From the NCBI GenBank assembly GCA_963704535.1, contig OY969916.1, positions 8,246,001 to 8,310,000 on the forward strand: a stretch of DNA of 64,000 nt. The letters are read 5' to 3'. The notes under the pieces were generated by a model. It had not been told where the DNA came from, made no database searches, and worked only from the letters and a program-made list of their open reading frames with translations. This document shows positions 24,224 through 31,943 of this stretch, one piece after another; positions within the stretch are counted from its first letter, which is position 1, and each line of letters starts with the position of its first letter. The stretch comes from G963704535 sp963704535 (GTDB lineage: Bacteria; Chloroflexota; Chloroflexia; Chloroflexales; Roseiflexaceae). Made by a program: the position numbers and the translations under genes.

Positions 24224-25870
24224 TCAACGCGATATCACCAGTAATATAGATTTGCTCCTGGAGACCCTGCCTCTGCACATCCAGCACGCGCTCGACAGCG
24301 GGCCGGATAACAAAGAGGATCTGCTTGAGGTCGTGATGGACCTGGGCCGCCTGCCGGAGGCGCGCTACCGCGGCCACGAGCGCTTTCTCAGTGATCGGGA
24401 GATCTTTCAGGACGATATCGATCACGTCATCAACCGGATTGGCGATGTTCGGTGAGGACAACCGTGCTGGCATCCAGCGCACGCTGCATCGTATCTCGGC
24501 GATCCGCAACCGCTCCGGCAAGGTGATCGGTCTGACCTGCCGGGTCGGTCGCGCCGTGTTCGGCACGATCGCCATCCTGCGCGACCTGATCGAGTCCGGC
24601 AAGAGCGTGCTGATGCTCGGGCGGCCCGGCGTCGGCAAAACTACGATGCTGCGCGAGACCGCGCGCGTCCTGGCCGAGGATCTGCATAAGCGGGTGGTAA
24701 TCGTCGATACCTCGAACGAGATCGCCGGCGACGGCGACATCCCGCACCCTGGTATTGGGCGCGCGCGGCGCATGCAGGTGCCGCGCCCCTCCGAGCAGCA
24801 CGCCGTCATGATCGAGGCGGTCGAGAACCATATGCCGGAGGTGATCGTCATCGACGAGATCGGCACCGAGCTGGAGGCGATGGCCGCCCGCACGATCGCC
24901 GAGCGCGGCGTGCAGCTGATCGGTACGGCGCACGGCAATACGCTCGACAATCTCGATGTCCAACCCCACACTGTCGGACCTGATCGGCGGCATCCAAGCG
25001 GTGACGCTTGGCGATGAGGAGGCGCGCCGCCGGGGCACCCAGAAGACGGTGCTGGAGCGCAAGGCGCCGGCGACCTTCGACGTGCTGGTCGAGATCCAGA
25101 GCTGGGACCGCGTGCTGGTCTACAGCGATGTGGCGATCGCCGTCGATGGCATCCTGCGCGGCGAGGCGCCGCAGGCCGAGCTACGCGCCCGCGACGCCGA
25201 TGGCCAGATCCAGGTCGAGACCAGCAGCATCCAGATGCCCGACGAAGGCGACGGCGGCTCGTATGTCGCGCGGCGCGACAGCGGCGGGCGCGAACGGTCG
25301 GGCGGCGGTCGCAGCCGCACCCGCATGAGCAGCGCTGGGGCGCCAAGTCCGGGCGGCGGTGGGGCGGCGCAGCGCATCTACCCTTTTGGGATCAACCGCG
25401 ATCGGCTTGAGCGCGCGATCGCAAACCTGCGTGTCCCGGCCACGATCGTTCGCGATATGAATGACGCGACTATGGTGATGACGCTGAAAAACTACTACCG
25501 CCAGGGGTCCCAGCGGGTGCGGCAAGCCGAGGATCGCGGTGTTCCGGTGTATGTCCTGCGGAACAATACGGTGACTCAGATCGAGCGCCAGCTCGCCGAT
25601 GTCTTCAACATCAGCGCCGCCGCCGACGAAGAGCTGACGCCGCGCCGGCGCCCAGGCGGCCACGATAAGGAAGATGACCCGATCACCGACGCAATCCTGG
25701 AGGCCGAGACGGCGATTAGCCAGGTGCTCAACGGCGAGCGCAGCGCCGTCGAACTGGCGCCGCGCGGCAGCTACGTGCGCCGATTGCAACACCAAATGGC
25801 CGAGCGCTATAATCTGCACTCCGAGAGCCGCGGCCGCGAACCGAACCGACGGGTGAAAGTTTACCGCTAA
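24216..25870 (+). CDS. AAA ATPase with R3H domain, two frameshifts (about 24444 and 24957)
   Basis: About 550 residues once two extra bases are removed. Start ATG 24216 overlaps the preceding gene. Frame 1 gives a helical N-domain; after a shift in GGCGATGTTC the +1 frame gives MFGEDNRAGIQRTL, GRPGVGKTTMLRETA (Walker A) and EVIVIDEIGTELEAM (Walker B), and after a shift in CTCGATGTCC the next frame continues with LSDLIGGIQAVTLGDEEARR. The C-terminus is an R3H domain (YVRRLQHQMAERYNL, the RxxxH motif, then GREPNRRVKVY) that binds single-stranded nucleic acid. The family is widespread in Chloroflexota and cyanobacteria and resembles SpoIIIAA; its role is not established. Both shifts are +1 insertions, probably sequence errors. 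Confidence 0.88.
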
Positions 25871-25874
25871 CGTT

Positions 25875-26615
25875 ATGAGCCTGTTCATCACATTCGAAGG
25901 CCCCGAAGGCAGCGGCAAGAGCACACAAGCGCGCTTGCTGTATGAGCGCCTGCACACGCGCGGCTACCCGGTGATCTCGGTACGGGAGCCGGGCGGCACC
26001 CGGATCGGCGATCTGATCCGGCGGATCGTCCTGGACTTGCAGCATACCGAAATGGCGTCGACGACCGAGACGCTGCTCTTCTCGGCGGCGCGCGCCCAGC
26101 TCGTCAGCCAGGTGATCCAGCCCTACCTGGAGCAGGGCGGGGTGGTCCTGTGCGACCGTTACGCCGATTCGACCTATGCTTACCAGGGCTATGGATTGGG
26201 CCGGAATATGGAAGAGCTAAAGGCGCTCACCGCTGCCGCGACCGGCGGCCTGCTATCCGATATCACGCTCTACCTCGACTTGAGCGCCGAGGAAGGGCTG
26301 GAGCGCAAGTGGCGCAAGCAGCAGGAAGCCCGCAATCGCAGCGAGAAGGTGGCCCAGCGCCCGCTCGATATCAGCGGCGCTGGGGCCGCCGCGGCGCGCG
26401 CGGCCGCCGCTCCGGTCGAGTGGAACCGGCTCGACGCGCGCGAGTTGGCCTTCCATCAGAAGGTCGAAGCTGGGTACCGTGAATTGATCGCCCAGGAGCC
26501 GGAGCGCTGGAAGATCGTTGACGCGCGACAGCCGATCGACACGCTCGCCGAGCAGATCGCGAGCACGGTCGAGCCCTGGCTGGAGCACATTCAGATGCTG
26601 GAACCCAAGCCATAG
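25875..26615 (+). CDS. tmk: Thymidylate kinase
   Basis: 246 residues; phosphorylates dTMP to dTDP. Motifs: FEGPEGSGKSTQARLL (P-loop), the DRY element in VVLCDRYADSTYAYQGYG, REPGGTRIGDLIR for substrate binding. It is longer than the usual 205-215 residues because of an Ala-rich insertion (GAGAAAARAAAAPVEW, residues 172-190) just after the lid region. The start is four bases after the R3H ATPase stop, and the c-di-AMP receptor gene follows after 12 nt, so these three are probably co-transcribed. Confidence 0.94.
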   Translation: MSLFITFEGPEGSGKSTQARLLYERLHTRGYPVISVREPGGTRIGDLIRRIVLDLQHTEMASTTETLLFSAARAQLVSQVIQPYLEQGGVVLCDRYADSTYAYQGYGLGRNMEELKALTAAATGGLLSDITLYLDLSAEEGLERKWRKQQEARNRSEKVAQRPLDISGAGAAAARAAAAPVEWNRLDARELAFHQKVEAGYRELIAQEPERWKIVDARQPIDTLAEQIASTVEPWLEHIQMLEPKP

Positions 26616-26627
26616 TACGAGGGGCCT

Positions 26628-26957
26628 ATGAAGCTGGTGATTGCCGTTGTCCAGCGGCAGGACGCAGGGGAGCTGATCGACGCCCTGACCGCCCAGGGCC
26701 ACCGGGTGACTCGCATCAGCAGCGAGGGCGGGTTCCTCCGCGAAGGCAATGTGACGCTGATCATCGGGGTGGAAGACCAAGCGGTCGAGCCGCTGCTGAA
26801 AAGCGTCCGCGAACACTGCTATACCCGCACGCGCTATGTCTCGCCACTGCCGCCGGTCGCCGAGTCGGGCGAGTTCTATCCGCCGGCGCCGGTCGAGGTG
26901 CAGGTCGGGGGCGCCACGGTCTTTGTGCTCAAGACCGCCGGCGTGGACCGGCTCTAA
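26628..26957 (+). CDS. darA: P-II-like cyclic-di-AMP receptor (DarA/PstA family)
   Basis: 109 residues, the normal length for the DUF970/PstA family. Features: MKLVIAVVQRQDAGELIDAL start with the buried first strand, TRISSEGGFLREGNVTLIIGV (the loop region that contacts c-di-AMP), and GGATVFVLKTAGVDRL at the end. In Firmicutes this trimeric protein binds c-di-AMP and its gene also follows tmk, so the gene order is conserved across phyla. What it regulates is unknown. Residue-level ligand binding cannot be confirmed by eye. Confidence 0.9.
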   Translation: MKLVIAVVQRQDAGELIDALTAQGHRVTRISSEGGFLREGNVTLIIGVEDQAVEPLLKSVREHCYTRTRYVSPLPPVAESGEFYPPAPVEVQVGGATVFVLKTAGVDRL

Positions 26958-26963
26958 CGAGAA

Positions 26964-27057
26964 CACAGGGGGAGTTTGAGGGGGTTGCCCCTCAAGAACA
27001 TCTCTCTGACGTGAAAACAGGGGAGTTTGAGGGGTTGCCCCTCAAGAACATCTCCCT
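26964..27057. repeat. Two tandem TTGAGGGG hairpin elements
   Basis: Two units of about 50 nt: CAGGGGGAGTTTGAGGGGGT..CCCTCAAGAACATCTCTC and a near copy. Located between the c-di-AMP receptor and the zinc-ribbon membrane gene; likely terminator or mRNA-end element. Confidence 0.85.
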
Positions 27058-27087
27058 CGTGTTCATCTAATAAAGGAGTCATACGAT

Positions 27088-27597
27088 TTGGATATTCAAG
27101 CCATCATTACCAATCTCGTCCCCATTCTGACGGTCATCGCCTGGGCGCTGGGCGCCTATGTCGTCCTGCTCTGGGCCGCATCGGTCCTGTGGACCTACCG
27201 CGACATCCACTCCCGCAGCGAGGACGTGGTCGTGCAGGTGCTGGCCGTGTCGTTGGCCCTGCTGCTGCCGTTCGCCGGCGTGCTGCTGCATGTCATCCTG
27301 CGCCCGCGCCAGACGCTGGCCGAGAAATACGAGCGCACGCTTGAGGAGGAGTATCTTCGGCGCGACCTTGAGGAAAAGTACGTCTGCCCGCACTGCCAGC
27401 GCGGGATCGAGCCGGACTTTGTGGTCTGCCCGCACTGCCACACCGCGCTCCGCCGCCGCTGCGGCGCCTGCGACCGCGTCGTGGACCTGACCTGGGAGGT
27501 CTGCCCATACTGCGGCGATGACGGCTCCACCGGTCTCCTGCGCCCGGCCTACCGCCGCCAGCGCGAGACTGAGCAGATGGAGCTGTACGAACACTGA
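27088..27597 (+). CDS. Membrane protein with two C-terminal zinc ribbons
   Basis: 169 residues starting at TTG 27088; AAGGAG nine bases upstream supports this unusual start. Two membrane helices (NLVPILTVIAWALGAYVVLL and QVLAVSLALLLPFAGVLL) are followed by a charged helix (AEKYERTLEEEYLRRDLEEK) and two zinc ribbons (CPHC..CPHC, then CGAC..CPYC). The ribbons would face the cytoplasm. Such proteins are common in Chloroflexota but uncharacterised; they may be adaptors. The next gene begins 15 nt later, so co-transcription with the DsbA-like protein is likely. Confidence 0.82.
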   Translation: MDIQAIITNLVPILTVIAWALGAYVVLLWAASVLWTYRDIHSRSEDVVVQVLAVSLALLLPFAGVLLHVILRPRQTLAEKYERTLEEEYLRRDLEEKYVCPHCQRGIEPDFVVCPHCHTALRRRCGACDRVVDLTWEVCPYCGDDGSTGLLRPAYRRQRETEQMELYEH

Positions 27598-27611
27598 AAC
27601 AAGGTTCTTTG

Positions 27612-28301
27612 ATGCCTTACAGTCGCTTGCTCCTGTTCGTGCTGTGTGTCGTCTTCGTCACCGCCTGTGGCGAGGAAGCGCCGCCCCGCGTCGTCAAACC
27701 CACCTCCGCCCCGCCGGCGCCCGCGCCGACTCGCATCCCAGCACCCGCCGGCGACGCGCAAACAGCTCCCGACTCGCGAACGTTGGGCGACCCGAACGCG
27801 CCGATCACCGTGATCGAGTACGGCGACTATCAGTGACCATACTGCGCCTTGTTCGTCCGTGAGACGAAGCCCCAGATCGAGGAGACCTACATCAAGACCG
27901 GCAAGGTCTACTATGTCTATCGCGATCTGCCGCTGATCAGCGCGCATCCGGGCGCGCTGCTGGCCGCGCACGCCGCCAACTGCGCCGGCGATCAGGGCGC
28001 CTTCTGGCCCATGCACGACCGGCTGTTCATGGGCCAAGCCACGCGCGAGTGGGGCAGCGGCGACGCCAGGGACTTTGAGACCTTCCTTGGCTATGCCGAG
28101 GAACTGTCGCTCGACTCTACCATACTGCGGAGCTGTGTCGAGACCAACCGGCACGCGGCGCGGATCGAGGCCGATCTGCGTGATGCGTTCGGCCGCGGAC
28201 TCAATAGCACGCCGTCGTTTCTGATCAATGGCCGGGCGCTGATCGGCGCCCACGCCTATGCCACCTGGGCGCGAATCTTCGACGACCTGCTGACAAAATA
28301 G
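27612..28301 (+). CDS. DsbA-like thiol oxidoreductase lipoprotein, candidate selenoprotein (UGA = Sec75)
   Basis: 229 residues if the TGA at 27834-27836 is read as selenocysteine. A lipoprotein signal peptide (LLFVLCVVFVTAC; lipobox VTAC) and a Pro/Ala linker lead to a thioredoxin-fold DsbA domain starting at GDPNAPITVIEYGDYQ. The codon after this Gln, the first Cys of the CPYC active site in this family, is TGA; the reading continues without interruption as PYCALFVRETKPQIEETYI and ends with the cis-Pro loop NSTPSFLING. Thus the motif would be U-P-Y-C. A SECIS-like hairpin follows (separate entry). Alternatives are a nonsense mutation or base-call error. The role would be extracytoplasmic thiol redox chemistry, probably disulfide exchange. 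Confidence 0.72.
27842..27875 (+). promoter_or_regulatory. Candidate bacterial SECIS element after the in-frame TGA
   Basis: Stem TTCGTC (27852-27857) with GACGAA (27863-27868) and a five-base loop CGTGA, extended after an internal loop by CTG (27842-27844) with CAG (27873-27875). The loop begins 21 nt after the TGA and has G at its second position, both within the usual bacterial SECIS limits. A six-base-pair stem is weak evidence on its own. Confidence 0.5.
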
Positions 28302-28304
28302 TAA

Positions 28305-28436
28305 GGGAGGGGCAAGGGGAGGGCGGCCCTCCCCTTAAACCCCACCCCAATCCGTCGTAAGCCAGAAAAAGAACCGGAAAGGGAGGGGCAAGGGGAGGGC
28401 GGCCCTCCCCTTAAACCCCACCCCAACCCATCAAAA
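28305..28436. repeat. Two tandem GGGGAGGGC..GCCCTCCCC hairpin units
   Basis: Each unit is GGGAGGGGCAAGGGGAGGGC, then GGCCCTCCCCTTAAACCCCA, separated by CCGTCGTAAGCCAGAAAAAG. The units are about 73 nt apart. They follow the DsbA-like stop directly and end at the next start codon, which lacks an obvious RBS. Confidence 0.85.
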
Positions 28437-28437
28437 G

Positions 28438-29424
28438 ATGAACATCATGTCTCATGCAATCACCGATGTACCAGGAGTGCTGGTGGGTCATGCCCAGGAT
28501 GACGACGCGTTGACCGGCTGCACCGTGGTTCTGACCACCGCCGGCGCGGTCGGCGGGGTGGATGTGCGCGGCGGCGGCCCCGGCACGCGCGAGACCGACC
28601 TGCTCGACCCGACCGCCAATGTCTCAATCGTCCACGCGATCGCCTTGTGCGGCGGGAGCGCGTTCGGCCTGGCGGCGGCTACCGGGGTGATGGACTGGCT
28701 GCGCGAGCACGACATCGGCTACGAGACCCGCGTCCGCAAGGTGCCGATCGTCCCGGCGGCGGTGATCTTCGACCTGGCGATCGGCAACCCCGACCGCTGG
28801 GCCGACGCGCCGCTCGGCTACGCAGCCTGCGTGGCGGCCGGCCCGGCCACGCCCGAGGGCTGTGTGGGCGTCGGCGCCGGAGCCACGGTCGGGAAGCTGG
28901 CCGGGATCGCCGGCGCGGTCAAGAGCGGCATCGGCACCTGGAGCGAGACGCTGGCCGACGGCACCGTGATCGGGGCGTTGGCCGTCTGCAACGCGGTGGG
29001 CGATGTCTACCGCGAAGCCAGCGGCCGGATCATCGGCGGCGCCCGCGACCCGCGCAGCGGCGCCTTCATCGACTCGATGACTCTGCTGCGGCAGGCGCCC
29101 TTCCAGGCGGCGCTGGGCCAGCTCATGGGCGCGCAGAACACCACCCTGGCCGTCGTCGCGACCGACGCGCAGCTCACCAAGGCCGAGGCGAACAAGCTGG
29201 CCCAGATGGCCCAGGACGCGTTGCCCCGCACGATCCGACCGGTCCACACGCCGTTCGACGGCGACACCGTCTTCGCCCTCTCCACCGGCCAGCGTCGGGG
29301 CCAGCACGTCGGCGTCCTCGGCGCCATCGCAGCCGATGTGCTGGCCCGCGCGATCGAGCGCTGCGTGCTGATGGCGACGGGCGCGGGGGGCGTGCCGGCG
29401 GCGCGCGACCTTGACATCGAATAA
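28438..29424 (+). CDS. P1-family peptidase (DmpA/BapA-type N-terminal nucleophile aminopeptidase)
   Basis: 328 residues. The family self-cleaves to expose a Ser/Thr nucleophile. Segments visible: TDVPGVLVGHAQDDDALTGC, GGPGTRETDLLDP, HAIALCGGSAFGLAAATGVM, GVGAGATVGKLAG, and near residue 233 GAQNTTLAVVATDAQLTKAEA, where the Thr after Asn is the expected cleavage and nucleophile site. P1 enzymes remove N-terminal residues, sometimes D- or beta-amino acids. The protein is probably cytoplasmic, as there is no signal peptide. Starts at 28438 or 28447 are both possible; the hairpin repeats upstream leave no clear RBS. Confidence 0.88.
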   Translation: MNIMSHAITDVPGVLVGHAQDDDALTGCTVVLTTAGAVGGVDVRGGGPGTRETDLLDPTANVSIVHAIALCGGSAFGLAAATGVMDWLREHDIGYETRVRKVPIVPAAVIFDLAIGNPDRWADAPLGYAACVAAGPATPEGCVGVGAGATVGKLAGIAGAVKSGIGTWSETLADGTVIGALAVCNAVGDVYREASGRIIGGARDPRSGAFIDSMTLLRQAPFQAALGQLMGAQNTTLAVVATDAQLTKAEANKLAQMAQDALPRTIRPVHTPFDGDTVFALSTGQRRGQHVGVLGAIAADVLARAIERCVLMATGAGGVPAARDLDIE

Positions 29425-29439
29425 CAGCGTTCCTAAATG

Positions 29440-29500
29440 AGTTGTAAAAGGGGGTGAGGGGGAAGCCCCCACAGAAACCCCTTCCCACTTTATAACCCTG
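29440..29500. repeat. Divergent G-rich hairpin after the P1 peptidase gene
   Basis: GTTGTAAAAGGGGGTGAGGG, loop, CCCCCACAGAAACCCCTTCC, ACTTTATAAC. The outer parts (GTTGTAAA.. and ..TTTATAAC) and the inner GGGG/CCCC pair. It is related in structure to the TTGAGGGG family but has a different core word. Confidence 0.6.
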
Positions 29501-29528
29501 AGTAGGAATGCTAAATAATCCAGGAGCA

Positions 29529-29560
29529 TTGGTATTGTTTCAAAAGGCGTATGCTATAAT
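29529..29560 (+). promoter_or_regulatory. Extended -10 promoter for the toxin-antitoxin pair
   Basis: TGCTATAAT (29552-29560) is a perfect extended -10 box 33 nt before the toxin ATG. TTGGTA at 29529-29534 could be a distant -35, with a 20-nt spacer. An extended -10 often works without a good -35. Confidence 0.65.
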
Positions 29561-29592
29561 CTTCGAAACGAACTGCATAGAGGAAATATTCT

Positions 29593-29880
29593 ATGCACAT
29601 AGCGCGCATTATTTGTCCTCAGACTATTGAAGAGAAGCTTGAAGTCAAGCACCATGTGAATGTGCGTGAGGCGCGTTAAGTGTTGTTCAATGCTCCGCGT
29701 ATTCGGTTCGCTGAGAAGGGTTATATCGAGGGTAATGACGTGTATGGCGCATTTGGACAAACATTCGGTGGACGTTATCTCGCTATATTCTTTGTGTACA
29801 AGCCCGATACGGCAACTGCGATTATTATCAGTGCGCGTGATATGAGCGATAGGGAGCGACGAGCATATGGACGAAAATAA
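29593..29880 (+). pseudogene. brnT: BrnT-family toxin gene with internal TAA stop
   Basis: ATG 29593 behind GAGG opens MHIARIICPQTIEEKLEVKH and VNVREAR, then TAA at 29677; the same frame continues VLFNAPRIRFAEKGYIEG to AIIISARDMSDRERRAYGRK. The C-terminal ISAR..RERR..Y block is the signature of BrnT, a ribonuclease-type toxin of about 90 residues. A CAA to TAA change (Gln to stop) would explain the break. A GTG directly after the stop could restart translation of the C-terminal two thirds. The antitoxin start overlaps its end. Either an inactivated toxin or a sequence error; the low-GC composition suggests horizontal origin. Confidence 0.75.
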
Positions 29881-30130
29881 GCGCAGTGCAGTCTCTCAGG
29901 CAGCCAGTCTGGAGCAGATGGGAGACTTCTGGGATACACACGATTTCACGGACTTTGATACCGATGCGCCTGACGTTGCGTTGACCATCTCACATACTGT
30001 GCAGATAGAAGCTGATCTGCTTGCCGATATCGAAAGACAGGCACGTTTACGCGGTGTGAGTCTCGAAACGCTTGTCAATCTCTGGCTGCAACAAAAGTTA
30101 GCCGAAGAAGCTCCAGCTACTGCGGTTTAG
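29867..30130 (+). CDS. brnA: BrnA-like antitoxin (ribbon-helix-helix/CopG family)
   Basis: 87 residues, ATG overlapping the toxin gene by 14 nt, the usual toxin-first order of BrnTA. The protein has the characteristic MGDFWDTHDFTDF toxin-binding segment and a C-terminal ribbon-helix-helix (TVQIEADLLADIERQARLRG, SLETLVNLWLQQKL) that binds the operon promoter as a dimer. It is intact, so it may persist to neutralise related toxins or because repression of the operon is retained. It should autorepress at the extended -10 promoter upstream. Confidence 0.82.
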   Translation: MDENKRSAVSQAASLEQMGDFWDTHDFTDFDTDAPDVALTISHTVQIEADLLADIERQARLRGVSLETLVNLWLQQKLAEEAPATAV

Positions 30131-30133
30131 CCT

Positions 30134-30202
30134 ATGATCTACCTCCTCGGCCTTGACTTCGGCGGCACCAAGCTCGCCGCTGGCCTGGTGTTTGATGAAT
30201 GA
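30134..30202 (+). pseudogene. Duplicated 5' fragment of the downstream ROK kinase gene
   Basis: ATG 30134 opens a 22-codon frame (MIYLLGLDFGGTKLAAGLV then FDE, stop). Bases 30146-30190 match 30891-30935, the start of the intact ROK gene, at 43 of 45 positions. This is the broken original start or a target duplication made when the PD-(D/E)XK-like gene was inserted. The ROK nucleotide-binding motif DFGGTKLA is included. Confidence 0.8.
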
Positions 30203-30218
30203 GCGGGAGGCACCTATC

Positions 30219-30854
30219 ATGGCCTACAGCGATTTCACGCTCAGTGACCTGAAGCGCTCTTTTGGCCTCACGTTTAATGAGCAGACTGATCTCTTCGCTC
30301 ACATTCCGGGGACTCCTATTGGAGATCTCTTGCAGACCATCCTTCAGGAACATATACCTCTCGCGCTGGCCATCCACACTGAAAAAGCTCGCTCCGAAAT
30401 GATCCTGGTCCCGATCCTGGTCGAAGTGCGTCGGCGTCTTCAGCGCCAGATCAGTCTCTTTTCGGGCGTTGATTTTTCTGTTGCGCCGGAGTTGGGCTTA
30501 AATGGCGTCTGCGATTATATCCTGTCGGGCGTGTCGGAGCAGTTGGTCGTGAGCGCTCCAGCGGTGATGATCGTCGAGGCCAAAAATGATAATATCAAGG
30601 CCGGATTCGCCCAATGTATCGCCGAAATGATCGCCGCCGACACATTTAATCGGCGTGAGGGCACTGTCCTGAGAGCGATCTACGGCGTGGTAAGCACGGG
30701 CAGCATCTGGAAGTTCTTGAAGTTGGAAGGCACAACGGTTTTTGTCGATTTGCCGGAATATTACCTTGAAAGCGTCGATAAAATACTCGCGCTGCTTTTG
30801 TCGATTATGGAAGATGCGGTTGGGCAATTACAGGCGCCGGCTGTCATCGCGTAG
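30219..30854 (+). CDS. PD-(D/E)XK nuclease-fold-like protein, unknown function
   Basis: 211 residues from ATG 30219 with GGGAGG upstream; an in-frame ATG at 30195 lies in the duplicated ROK fragment. The N-terminus (MAYSDFTLSDLKRSFGLTF) is typical of a family scattered through cyanobacteria and Chloroflexota. The core GLNGVCDYILSG..VMIVEAKNDNI contains D and ExK spaced as in PD-(D/E)XK nucleases. Such stand-alone proteins are often in mobile or defence-associated islands but have no established function. It lies exactly between the two copies of the ROK start and is less GC-rich than its neighbours. Confidence 0.72.
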   Translation: MAYSDFTLSDLKRSFGLTFNEQTDLFAHIPGTPIGDLLQTILQEHIPLALAIHTEKARSEMILVPILVEVRRRLQRQISLFSGVDFSVAPELGLNGVCDYILSGVSEQLVVSAPAVMIVEAKNDNIKAGFAQCIAEMIAADTFNRREGTVLRAIYGVVSTGSIWKFLKLEGTTVFVDLPEYYLESVDKILALLLSIMEDAVGQLQAPAVIA

Positions 30855-30878
30855 CCTCCTGACCGCTTCGAAATTTCT

Positions 30879-31856
30879 ATGAGCCTTATCCTCGGACTTG
30901 ACTTCGGCGGCACCAAGCTCGCCGCCGGCCTGGTGGACCCCGCTAGCGGCGCGGTCCTCGCCCGCGCCCGCTGCCCCACCCCAGTCTCCGGCGGGTCGGC
31001 CGCCAGCATCGCGGCGATGCTGGGCCTGGCGCGCGATCTGCTATCCGAACATGGCGCGGAACATCGCGACCATCCTCTACCTTCCATCCTCCATCATCAG
31101 CTCCTGGGCGTCGGCGTCAGCTTCGGCGGCCCGGTCGAGGCCGACGGCCGCACGGTGCGGCTCTCGATGCACGTGCCCGGCTGGGAGGGGCTGGCGCTGG
31201 CCGAGCTGCTGGAGCGCGAGCTTGGCGTACCGGCGGCGCTCGCCAATGACGGCGACGCGGCGGCGCTGGCCGAGTATCGCTTCGGCGCCGGGCGCGGGGT
31301 TCGCCACATGATCTACCTGACGGTCAGCACCGGCATCGGCGGCGGGGTGATCGTCGGCGGGCGGCTGCATCGCGGCGAGCGCGCCTGGGCCGGCGAGGTC
31401 GGCCATATGGTGCTCAAGCCCGACGGCCCGCCGTGCCCCTGCGGCCGCAACGGCTGCCTGGAATTGCTTGCCTCGGGGCTCTCGGTTGCACGGGAGGCGC
31501 GGGCGCGGCTGCGCCTGGCGGCCCCTGGCGCAAGCGTGCTTCAGTCGCTCCCGCCCGAGCAGCTTACGGCGCGCGATGTCGTGGAGGCGGCGGCGCGGGG
31601 CGATGGGCTGGCGCGGGCGGTGTGGGACGAGGCGATGGAGTGGCTGGGGATCGGCGTCGCCTCGGCCGCGAACCTGCTCAACCCTGGGCGCGTGGTGCTC
31701 GGCGGCGGCCTGACCGGCGCCGGGGCGCTGCTGTTCGAGCCGGTGCGGCGCGTGGCCGTGCGCCGGGTGCTTGACCCGGCGCTTGAGATCGTGCCGGCGG
31801 CGCTGGGCGATGATGTCGGGGTGCTTGGCGGGGCGGCGCTGCTACAAGGTCAGTAG
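30879..31856 (+). CDS. ROK-family sugar kinase (glucokinase-like)
   Basis: 325 residues from ATG 30879. ATP-binding DFGGTKLAAGLVD at the N-terminus, GVSFGGPVEADG, ANDGDAAALAEYRFGAG with the catalytic Asp in AND, YLTVSTGIGGGVIVGG, the zinc motif CPCGRNGCLELLASG, and the ROK EVGHM segment. It phosphorylates glucose or a related sugar in the cytoplasm. The first 15 codons are duplicated at 30134. No DNA-binding domain is fused, so it is a kinase rather than a ROK repressor. It is followed directly by a mirrored heptamer array that overlaps its stop. Confidence 0.92.
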   Translation: MSLILGLDFGGTKLAAGLVDPASGAVLARARCPTPVSGGSAASIAAMLGLARDLLSEHGAEHRDHPLPSILHHQLLGVGVSFGGPVEADGRTVRLSMHVPGWEGLALAELLERELGVPAALANDGDAAALAEYRFGAGRGVRHMIYLTVSTGIGGGVIVGGRLHRGERAWAGEVGHMVLKPDGPPCPCGRNGCLELLASGLSVAREARARLRLAAPGASVLQSLPPEQLTARDVVEAAARGDGLARAVWDEAMEWLGIGVASAANLLNPGRVVLGGGLTGAGALLFEPVRRVAVRRVLDPALEIVPAALGDDVGVLGGAALLQGQ

Positions 31857-31915
31857 TCAGTGGTCGGTTGTCAGTTGCGACGCAACTGACAACCGACCAC
31901 TGACTACTGACAACC
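31850..31915. repeat. Mirrored heptamer array (GTCAGTG word)
   Basis: GTCAGTAGTCAGTGGTCGG then TTGTCAGTT, loop GCGAC, then AACTGACAACCGACCACTGA and CTACTGAC. Perfect mirror with about 28 bp stem; the ROK stop codon (TAG at 31854) is part of the array. Confidence 0.9.
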
Positions 31916-31943
31916 GTAAAGTGCATTGAGTGGGAAATGGCGT

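Noticed and set aside
29677..29679. TAA in BrnT as stop-codon recoding
   Set aside because: TAA is not used for Sec or Pyl, and nothing in the sequence suggests readthrough; mutation or error is simpler.
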